Below are positions 29,646 through 35,168 of a stretch of DNA of 35,168 bases, piece after piece; within the stretch, counting starts at the first letter, position 1; each line of letters begins with the position of its first letter. The notes below the pieces were generated by a model that saw nothing but the letters and a program-made list of their open reading frames with translations, made no database searches and was not told the DNA's origin. The DNA is taken from positions 1 to 35,168 of the IMG/VR virus record IMGVR_UViG_3300011114_000282; one strand, 5' to 3'. The translations under genes were made by a program, and so were the position numbers. This DNA is from a virus.

Positions 29646-30491
29646 TTAGTACGCTGAAGAGTAAGGGTCTGGAATACGCCGTGTAAACACCGAGTTCAAC
29701 ACTGCATTGACATGCTTGCCGTACTCTTGTTTATAGATTTCAGCTTCACCGTAGCTTTGTTCTTTGTATTTAGCTTTGTAAGCTGCATAGAACGCAACAG
29801 GTGTGGTGTAGGGGACAACTATGGAATCTACAGTGTCTGGACTAGATGTTGACAATTCAGTAGGCATAACTACTGTGTCCAACTCTATGTAATAGCTTTG
29901 GTCTGGCACTGGCGAGATATAAATCTGCCCTTGACCATAGACACTGTAACAAACAGGCCGTCCAACATAGTTTTGCCAATAACGCAACTGAGCGTTGAAA
30001 TTTGACCAAGGCAAATACCGCAGCGGGATGCGGCTGTTACCCCAATATATGTTGACGTTTATGATGTCTAGCGTGTACTGCGCGTTTGGCATCGCGGAAT
30101 AAGTAATAATTTCCGCATTGCTAGAGTATTGCAGCGTTGCCGTACCGTCTGTAAAGGGGGTAGACGGAGGGAATGTACTTCCAGAGGCCGGGTAAGGCGG
30201 GGGAGTTGAGCCAGTTGTACCGCTAACGGTAACTGCGTAGATAAAGATGTTGCTAAACAGGAACTGACCGGCTGTTACAGCGGTGTTAGCAGTCCAAGGT
30301 ATAGCTGCAACCCCTGTCGTAGACAAAGGTGTTTGGGTAATTTGTAACGTGCGAAGGCAACCAGTATCCCTGACTACTCTTTGACGGGCATCGTTGATGT
30401 AGTCCGTTAACTCAGCGTCAGACCAGAAGTTCCCGTTAGCATCGTGTAAAAGCCGCCGGACTTCCGTAATGTAGGAAGAAAGTGTTGCCAT
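29646..30491 (-). CDS. Head-tail adaptor, P22 gp4-like
   Basis: 281 residues. The N-terminal helical part (VRRLLHDANGNFWSDAELTD, YINDARQRVVRDTGC) is the hallmark of podovirus head-completion proteins; a beta insertion follows, and the C-terminal helices (VAFYAAYKAKYKEQSYGEAE) match the rest. It would bind under the portal ring and accept the hub. Position between head and hub genes agrees. Confidence 0.78.
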   Translation of the reverse strand: MATLSSYITEVRRLLHDANGNFWSDAELTDYINDARQRVVRDTGCLRTLQITQTPLSTTGVAAIPWTANTAVTAGQFLFSNIFIYAVTVSGTTGSTPPPYPASGSTFPPSTPFTDGTATLQYSSNAEIITYSAMPNAQYTLDIINVNIYWGNSRIPLRYLPWSNFNAQLRYWQNYVGRPVCYSVYGQGQIYISPVPDQSYYIELDTVVMPTELSTSSPDTVDSIVVPYTTPVAFYAAYKAKYKEQSYGEAEIYKQEYGKHVNAVLNSVFTRRIPDPYSSAY

Positions 30492-30503
30492 GTGGCTTCC
30501 ATT

Positions 30504-30845
30504 TTAGGCTGCCCTTTGATTAACTTTTCCCCCCGCGTGTTTTTCAACACGCAGAGGTACTACGCTAACCGCCGAGGGTAGGGAGCGGTCTTGTTGGGCC
30601 GACTGATAAGTTATCTCAAACTTGTTCAGTCTCTCAATCCCAGAATTTAAATCTGCATGAGAACGTATCCAACCCAGACGGGCCAGATACGGTTCTTTGT
30701 CTTCTGCACCGTAACCAAATACATGCTTTGCAACATGCAGAGGAACTTCTACGGGTTTACCCCTAAGAAATTCATAAAAGACTCCACCGTACCCGTCTGT
30801 GAGTGCGGAGTCGCTTTTGTTGGTTACGATTACAGTTTCGGTCAT
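30504..30845 (-). CDS. Small head-region hypothetical protein
   Basis: 113 residues. GVFYEFLRGKPVEVPLHVAK, VFGYG and YLARLGW make up a compact domain seen after capsid genes in related environmental phages; the C-terminal 40 residues are basic and disordered. The ATG overlaps the previous stop. Probable structural role. Confidence 0.65.
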   Translation of the reverse strand: MTETVIVTNKSDSALTDGYGGVFYEFLRGKPVEVPLHVAKHVFGYGAEDKEPYLARLGWIRSHADLNSGIERLNKFEITYQSAQQDRSLPSAVSVVPLRVEKHAGGKVNQRAA

Positions 30846-31246
30846 AGGTTCACAATGTCACCGTACACCGTCACATCGCAAGTTGCGTCATTAGAAGTGG
30901 TCACTTTTACCCAGAGAGCGCCAGACGAGTACACGTTAGAAACGGCATTCGCAGTAGGCGAGGCATCTTGGAAAGTAACGTTGCTTGTAACGTTTGCGAG
31001 TTTGGTGGTTGCAAATACAGCATTGGCAGCATTGCCATCGCTAGACGTAAGAATACTCACGTTAGCGGTGGCAGCACTTGCGTTTGCGTTTGAAAAGGTG
31101 ACACGGCGAACTATGTAGGATGTACCAACCACCGACATAACCGCAGCAGCATTGCTGACGGCATTCAGTGGAACGTTCACGGCAGACGCAATGGCAAAGT
31201 TGCCAAACGAATCACCGCGCAATGCACCTACTTGGTTTGCGTTCAT
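30842..31246 (-). CDS. Putative capsid decoration or minor head protein A
   Basis: 134 residues, Ala/Asn/Val-rich, beta pattern (YIVRRVTFSNANASAATANV, ALWVKVTTSNDATCDVTVYG). The domain IVRRVTFSNAN...VSI...TSSDG resembles that of the next gene, so the two may be paralogues. Encoded one gene after the capsid, suited to a capsid-surface or fibre-base protein. Confidence 0.6.
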   Translation of the reverse strand: MNANQVGALRGDSFGNFAIASAVNVPLNAVSNAAAVMSVVGTSYIVRRVTFSNANASAATANVSILTSSDGNAANAVFATTKLANVTSNVTFQDASPTANAVSNVYSSGALWVKVTTSNDATCDVTVYGDIVNL

Positions 31247-31255
31247 GTCTGCTCC

Positions 31256-31630
31256 TTAACTATTGAAAGTACCGGGAGCGTTGTTGCCGCCGTTAGACGT
31301 ATACAGAGTCAAAGACTGAGTGCTGGTAGTTGCGTTTGCACGAACGTTCCAACCGTCAGAAATAACTGTACCGCCAGTGTTGGCTGCAATGTACGTTGTC
31401 CATGCGTTTGCATTTGCAGACGTATAAGCATTCACCTCAATGGTCACGTTGTTCGTGGTTTGGGGAAGAATGTATGCACCAGCAGGAATGAATTGCGCGG
31501 ACGATGTACCAGCGTTCATCAGGGTTGCGTTACCAATACCAATGCTGGTAATGGTGATGCCTTGCAGATACGCACCAGCCGTGTTGGTAGATGCGTTGGC
31601 AAGTAGGATTTTATTTAGAGACAATGACAT
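31256..31630 (-). CDS. Putative capsid decoration or minor head protein B
   Basis: 124 residues with a beta-rich pattern (QFIPAGAYILPQTTNNVTIEV, WTTYIAANTGGTVISDGWNV). It starts 12 bases after the major capsid stop. The gene next to a capsid gene often encodes a decoration protein, and the composition (Thr, Asn, Ala, no Cys) fits, but there is no diagnostic motif. Confidence 0.6.
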   Translation of the reverse strand: MSLSLNKILLANASTNTAGAYLQGITITSIGIGNATLMNAGTSSAQFIPAGAYILPQTTNNVTIEVNAYTSANANAWTTYIAANTGGTVISDGWNVRANATTSTQSLTLYTSNGGNNAPGTFNS

Positions 31631-31642
31631 GTTCTATGCTCC

Positions 31643-32653
31643 TTACAGCGAGAGATAGTTGTAACCTGTCACCTTGGTCATCGACTTAGGCTTGACGTTC
31701 ACCAGTTCGGCAATCATCAAAACTGCACCGACATAACCAATCTGCCAGTTCGGGAGCGTGGACTCAAATCCTGTGAACACGAACGAACCTTGCTCATGGA
31801 TGTAGAGCGACAGGTAGTTGGTGTTGAGGAAGTAGACCGTACCTTCTGGGCAGTAGGGGTCAGGATAGATTGGCACACCGGCAACCATCAAAGCGCGGAA
31901 AGCTGCTTGAGGGCCGTTGTTGTCGCCATCAAAGCCCGAACCGGGAGTGATGACATACTGCTCTTGACCTACGAAGTCTTGAGCCAACAGTGTCCATGTA
32001 CCAAAGCCGCAAACACCAAAGCTAGGCATTTCAGCACCGTTCTTCACAGTACCAGAAATGTATTGCAGGATGTTTTGACGGGTGGGGTTAACAGAACCGG
32101 CAGCGTACTGCTTGGATTTCCACCATGTGTAGGTAGAACGGTTAATGTTACCGTAGGTTTGCAGAGTTGTACCATCATCCACAGCACCGGGCAGTCCAAT
32201 GAACTGTTGGGTGTTGGTGGTGTTGTTGTACAAAGCCGTAGCCATTGCGTCCATCATCACGTTGGTGGCATCGTTCATACGAGCCTCAATCAACGGAATA
32301 ATCGCTGCATCTTGTTGAACTGCGCCTTCCATACCGAGGAACGGCACGGGAGAAATCATCAGTTTCAAGTCAAATTCAGCGTTGTAAGCACCCTGTTGAA
32401 CTGACGGTTGGGCAAAAGAGCCGCTGTAGTCAGACCACTGAGCATTTACGAACTGAGCGCCCTGTACGGGAACAGTTACAGAAGAAACACCGCCAGAGGC
32501 TTGCTGACTATTGCTAATCAGTGCTGCCAATAAAGGTGTTGAGTTATAAAGCTGGACAACCAGCTTGGGAATAAAGGCTCTACGAGTTACATAGGTCAGT
32601 TCAGTAAACTGATTCGACCCTGTAGCTGGTAGGATGCCGCCGCCAATAGCCAT
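31643..32653 (-). CDS. Major capsid protein
   Basis: 336 residues. ELTYVTRRAFIPKLVVQLYN at the start, VTVPVQGAQFVNAQW, NAEFDLKLMISPVPFLGM, then a long helix (IEARMNDATNVMMDAMATAL) as the HK97-fold spine and a C-terminal domain with VAGVPIYPDP and LSLYIHEQGSFVF. Length, location after the scaffold candidate, and a GG-anchored start region fit a podovirus coat protein. No cleavage peptide is evident. Confidence 0.88.
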   Translation of the reverse strand: MAIGGGILPATGSNQFTELTYVTRRAFIPKLVVQLYNSTPLLAALISNSQQASGGVSSVTVPVQGAQFVNAQWSDYSGSFAQPSVQQGAYNAEFDLKLMISPVPFLGMEGAVQQDAAIIPLIEARMNDATNVMMDAMATALYNNTTNTQQFIGLPGAVDDGTTLQTYGNINRSTYTWWKSKQYAAGSVNPTRQNILQYISGTVKNGAEMPSFGVCGFGTWTLLAQDFVGQEQYVITPGSGFDGDNNGPQAAFRALMVAGVPIYPDPYCPEGTVYFLNTNYLSLYIHEQGSFVFTGFESTLPNWQIGYVGAVLMIAELVNVKPKSMTKVTGYNYLSL

Positions 32654-32691
32654 AAGGCCTCCTTACGTCTTGATAGACAAACAATACCCTC

Positions 32692-33222
32692 TTATAAACC
32701 GATTGGGCGAGTGGGCTTACGCAAATCACTCAATGCCCGTGCTGCTTCTTCACGCGCTGCACCTACCGGGTTCTTCCAATACTTGTTGAGGTCAAACTGT
32801 TTAACAGGTGACGGGTTGTATCCAGAAGAGGTAGGCACTGCGGCTTGTTTCATCCAGTTGTGATACTGGGCTGCTGTTTCATGGTTTGTAATACCTTGTT
32901 CCAGCATAATTTTTTCTACGTCCCTGACTTCCTCTTCAGAAGAGATAAGTCCCTTCTTCACAAGAGAATTACGGCGGCTTTGCAATTCTGCAATTGCATC
33001 ACGCTCACGCAACTTTGCTTCTAAGGCTTGTACACGCTGTTCTGACTGATTGACAGCATTGCGCGTAAAGTCTTCCATTTCAAGTTCTGGAATAGGAAGG
33101 TCTGGTTTAACCTTCTTGGTCATCCGCAAGAACTCTTTACGAGTCTCTGGATTCTCAGCCAGCATTTGAGATAGGGAAGCCAGTTCATCACGGGCTTCAA
33201 AAGATACGTTTTCAAGTGACAT
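32692..33222 (-). CDS. Scaffold protein candidate
   Basis: 176 residues, acidic then basic, mostly helix. LASLSQMLAENPETRKEFLR, NQSEQRVQALEAKLRERDAI is a coiled coil, followed by GLISSEEEVRDVEKIMLEQGI and a basic end (AARALSDLRKPTRPIGL) able to bind capsid subunits. Immediate position before the capsid gene and this charge plan are typical of scaffolding proteins. Confidence 0.8.
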   Translation of the reverse strand: MSLENVSFEARDELASLSQMLAENPETRKEFLRMTKKVKPDLPIPELEMEDFTRNAVNQSEQRVQALEAKLRERDAIAELQSRRNSLVKKGLISSEEEVRDVEKIMLEQGITNHETAAQYHNWMKQAAVPTSSGYNPSPVKQFDLNKYWKNPVGAAREEAARALSDLRKPTRPIGL

Positions 33223-33242
33223 AGTTTTACCCTCTTAATGTC

Positions 33243-33425
33243 TTAAATTACTTTTTTACCGTCACCGGGCTTTTGGACAGCCATTCCAGTTTTTCCAACT
33301 TTAGCGGGGCTGTTAAGTCCACCAAATTGAGCAAAACGGGGAGTGTTGACCATTACGCCGTTGTTCTGATTGTTGTCAGTAGGACGGCGGGGGGCTGCTG
33401 CGCCACGGGGTTTAAATAAATCCAT
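33243..33425 (-). CDS. Small basic hypothetical protein
   Basis: 60 residues from ATG 33425, with AAGGAG six bases upstream. Basic and Asn/Gly/Pro-rich (FKPRGAAAPRRPTDNNQNNG, later KVGKTGMAVQKPGDGKK); probably disordered. Unknown role, but its strong ribosome site and place between head genes imply abundant expression. Confidence 0.65.
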   Translation of the reverse strand: MDLFKPRGAAAPRRPTDNNQNNGVMVNTPRFAQFGGLNSPAKVGKTGMAVQKPGDGKKVI

Positions 33426-33435
33426 GATGGACTCC

Positions 33436-33903
33436 TTACATTGGGGGGGGTTGTGGTGCGCCGGGTGAGGGCATACCGGGAATCGGCGCGCTTGCCATTG
33501 CTTTTCCCTCTGGGCTTGCGCCACCAGCTTGAGGTAGAGTTTGCAGCATTTGCAGAATCTCTGATTGCTGCAACTCATTGGTTTTGTTCTTGCGTGGCCC
33601 CATGAGGCCCGTCAGTGAACGAATAGCAGCCAATGCTTTTTGGCCTTCTACAGATTCTGAACCAAGTGCGGGAAGGGACTGCTCTAGCAAGTCCATTGCC
33701 ATGCCAACATTAATCATGGCAGCTTCTTTACTGCCCATTTTAGGTTCTGGAGTAGACATAGGTGAGGACATTGGAGGCGTTTCCGCATCCGACATCGCAC
33801 CAGCACCGCCGGGTATTTCACCGGGAGGGGGGGCTGGCACAGGCGCACCCGCTGAACGGTCACCCTTCATCAACTCCATCAACTTATCTGACGGTACACC
33901 CAT
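33436..33903 (-). CDS. Head-region hypothetical, Pro/Gly-rich ends
   Basis: 155 residues from ATG 33903 (AAGGAG six bases upstream; an in-frame start at 33942 lies inside the promoter). The N-terminus is MGVPSDKLMELMKGDRS, then a disordered Pro-rich stretch, a helical core (AAMINVGMAMDLLEQSLPAL, GQKALAAIRSLTGLM) and a Pro/Met-rich end. The helical core resembles proteins lying between portal and scaffold in similar phages. It is the first gene after the late promoter. Confidence 0.65.
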   Translation of the reverse strand: MGVPSDKLMELMKGDRSAGAPVPAPPPGEIPGGAGAMSDAETPPMSSPMSTPEPKMGSKEAAMINVGMAMDLLEQSLPALGSESVEGQKALAAIRSLTGLMGPRKNKTNELQQSEILQMLQTLPQAGGASPEGKAMASAPIPGMPSPGAPQPPPM

Positions 33904-33921
33904 AACTAACTCCTTTGTGGC

Positions 33922-33950
33922 GTTTGTACCACATACAAACACTTTGTCAA
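33922..33950 (-). promoter_or_regulatory. Head-gene promoter with operator-like palindrome
   Basis: On the minus strand TTGACA (33950-33945), 16 bases, TACAAA (33928-33923). A perfect 7-bp dyad, GTTTGTA-CCACA-TACAAAC on the plus strand (33922-33940), covers the -10 and spacer. ACCTATTGACAA around the -35 is identical to the early promoter (5280-5291), and GTGTTTGTA (33944-33936) is identical to part of the dyad at 5240. The transcript would start near 33916, giving a short leader before the ATG at 33903. Confidence 0.7.
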
Positions 33951-34000
33951 TAGGTGGCGGTTATTTTGCATCCAACCGCCAATGATGTGCTGCTCTAGGC

Positions 34001-34022
34001 AATCAGGGTTTTACCCCTGATT
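34001..34022 (-). terminator. 8-bp hairpin after the micro-ORFs
   Basis: AATCAGGG (34001-34008) and CCCTGATT (34015-34022) form a perfect stem with a six-base loop. It overlaps the stop codon of the 12-codon ORF and lies just upstream of the head-gene promoter. There is no T-run after it on the minus strand, so it may pause or stabilise RNA rather than terminate. Confidence 0.45.
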
Positions 34023-34059
34023 ACTTGCGAGACTTACGTCCTTTACGACCTTTACGCAT
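34021..34059 (-). CDS. 12-residue Lys/Arg micro-ORF
   Basis: ATG 34059 with AAGGAG six bases upstream, an ideal ribosome site. The peptide is MRKGRKGRKSRK, eight of 12 residues basic. It resembles short protamine-like peptides and could bind DNA or RNA. Its stop lies in a strong hairpin. A similar micro-ORF is 70 bases upstream. Confidence 0.5.
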   Translation of the reverse strand: MRKGRKGRKSRK

Positions 34060-34086
34060 AGTGCGCTCCTTCATCAAGGCGGCCAC

Positions 34087-34110
34087 TTACTTTACAGGGG
34101 AAGCAGCCAT
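34087..34110 (-). CDS. Possible 7-residue micro-ORF
   Basis: ATG 34110, preceded by AGGAAAAGGGT, encodes MAASPVK and stops. It lies between the two basic micro-ORFs. This is too short to judge from sequence and may be chance. Confidence 0.2.
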   Translation of the reverse strand: MAASPVK

Positions 34111-34130
34111 ACCCTTTTCCTGACGGAAAC

Positions 34131-34172
34131 TTACCGGCGAGTCTTCCGACCGCGCTTGTGTGCTTTGTACAT
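34131..34172 (-). CDS. 13-residue Lys/Arg micro-ORF
   Basis: ATG 34172 with GGAG six bases upstream encodes MYKAHKRGRKTRR, seven of 13 residues Lys/Arg. Same composition and same kind of ribosome site as the 34021-34059 ORF, which makes coincidence less likely. Confidence 0.5.
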   Translation of the reverse strand: MYKAHKRGRKTRR

Positions 34173-34188
34173 ACTTTACTCCAGTTAA

Positions 34189-34359
34189 TTAACGGCGAGC
34201 ATAGTCACGTTGACTGCGCCCACCGCTAGTTTTATACCCAACTTGACGGTATGTCAAGGCGGGACTGCTTTCTCCACGCTGCAAGCTAGAAGTGCCTACC
34301 CTTGGCTGGTCTGCCTTGGGTTGGGTAACACCACTAGCTGCTGAACCTTTTGTAGCCAT
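34189..34359 (-). CDS. Small basic hypothetical protein after portal
   Basis: 56 residues. ATG 34359 shares a base with the portal stop (TAATG) and has AAGGAG upstream (AAAGGAGCAATA before the ATG). The sequence, MATKGSAASGVTQPKADQPR then SSLQRGESS and YRQVGYKTSGGRSQRDYARR, is Ser/Gly/Arg-rich and probably disordered. Unknown function; position suggests a head component. Confidence 0.65.
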   Translation of the reverse strand: MATKGSAASGVTQPKADQPRVGTSSLQRGESSPALTYRQVGYKTSGGRSQRDYARR

Positions 34360-35168
34360 TATTGCTCCTTTGGAGGTGCTTTTTCCTTGGGTGGTGGCTG
34401 CTGCGCCGCTTTTTGCGCTGCTTTTTCTTCCATCACCTTCAGTCTGTCCTTGAGCAATTGTTTCATTGGTGGCTCAAGTAAGTCAAGCAAAGATTCTTTG
34501 TCAATAACCTGTGCTTTGAACAAATTGAAGGCCAACTGGCGCAAATCTTCCATAAAGATGGGCGAATTGCTGTGTGCATCAACTTTAACCACGAAATCTT
34601 TGGTGAACTGCTCTGCAATGAACGGTGTACCCTTTACATCCTTGAAATGGGTGTTGTCATAGGCTTGCATACACTTGAGGTACAAGGTAGCCAGTTTTTC
34701 TAGGCTGTCCTCAATGACCAGCGCCCGTTTCTTGGCCCGACTTGACCCCAGACGGGCAAGTTGGCTGGCGTGACCAGTAGAGCGCACCCCAGATTCGCCC
34801 TTGCCTTGCAGGATGGACGAGATACCAGATGCCTCTTCAAACATGGCATCAATCTCACCAATCTCTTTGAACAAGTCAGGCGGGATAGTAGGTGCTAGTT
34901 TCTCTACCTTGGCATTTGGCATGTCAGTTGCCAATAGTCCACCAGCCCGGTTGAGAGCAAAATTCTTTTCATCCAAGATGCCGGTAAAGCCAATCAGGGC
35001 AGTAGGCGGCGATACTTGTTTACTCAGCAAGTCTAAGATTTCAGACATACGCTTTGTGCGTAGCTGTTGCAAGTAAATCAGACGGGCAACTTCAGATGTT
35101 CCCCAGAAATAATCGTACTGAGGGTTAGGACAGACTTGGACAAAAGGCAACTCGCCTTTCAAGAACAC
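34359..35168 (-). CDS. Portal protein, C-terminal part
   Basis: The frame is open to the right edge, so the N-terminal part is missing; 269-270 codons are seen. PFVQVCPNPQYDYFWGTSEVA, LIYLQQLRTKRMSEILDLL and KQVSPPTALIG, then helices (EIGEIDAMFEEASGISSIL) and the C-terminal region (VDAHSNSPIFMEDLRQLAFNL, then IDKESLLDLLEPP) match podovirus-type portal proteins. The end is a Lys/Pro/Gln-rich tail. As a portal it would form the 12-subunit ring through which TerL packages DNA. Confidence 0.85.
   Translation of the reverse strand: MFLKGELPFVQVCPNPQYDYFWGTSEVARLIYLQQLRTKRMSEILDLLSKQVSPPTALIGFTGILDEKNFALNRAGGLLATDMPNAKVEKLAPTIPPDLFKEIGEIDAMFEEASGISSILQGKGESGVRSTGHASQLARLGSSRAKKRALVIEDSLEKLATLYLKCMQAYDNTHFKDVKGTPFIAEQFTKDFVVKVDAHSNSPIFMEDLRQLAFNLFKAQVIDKESLLDLLEPPMKQLLKDRLKVMEEKAAQKAAQQPPPKEKAPPKEQ

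Overview
The window is part of a tailed double-stranded DNA phage genome (Caudoviricetes), not bacterial chromosome. It carries a terminase large subunit, portal, scaffold and capsid genes, P22-like tail adaptor and stopper proteins, several tail fibres, a holin and an M15 endolysin, and it has no ribosomal, tRNA or housekeeping genes. There is no tape-measure or contractile-tail gene. Together with the gp4-like and gp10-like proteins and a run of large virion proteins, this suggests a podovirus of about 36-45 kb. The host is probably a Gram-negative aquatic bacterium. A small membrane protein with an RYPRTLAQAFP start (6478-6645) resembles proteins I associate with Burkholderiales phages and plasmids, but that is a weak host clue. 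No integrase or repressor is recognised, so lifestyle is undecided.

Layout. (1) 1-4877, leftward: an incomplete gene at the left edge, two conserved small genes, TerL, two glycosyltransferase-like genes and small unknown genes. (2) 4878-5359: a divergent control region packed with inverted repeats, with a consensus sigma70 promoter firing right. (3) 5360-14819, rightward: the early region. It holds ArdC antirestriction, small genes, a non-coding block (6646-7150) with two candidate structured RNAs and 17-bp iterons, a chain of tiny overlapping genes, a cytosine-C5 methyltransferase with a second long ORF inside it, a recombination set (YqaJ-type exonuclease, RecT-like annealing protein, SSB-like protein), an HNH homing-endonuclease-like gene with its own promoter, a third glycosyltransferase and a SAM methyltransferase. 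(4) 35168-14816, leftward: the late region, read from portal through head, tail, fibre and large virion proteins to lysis. The early and late regions converge and overlap by 4 bases at 14816-14819.

The leftward genes would read TerL, two small genes, portal, scaffold, capsid if the two window ends were close together in a circular map. The ORF starting at 56 and running off the left edge, and the portal entering at 35168, fit that picture.

The most notable signals are: a 240-codon ORF with its own Shine-Dalgarno nested in another frame of the methyltransferase gene; two tandem candidate RNAs at 6658-6859; identical motifs shared by the early and late promoters; a virion protein with tandem PVTVTG repeats resembling TonB boxes and encoded by a both-strand palindrome; and Lys/Arg-rich micro-ORFs of 12 and 13 codons next to the portal.
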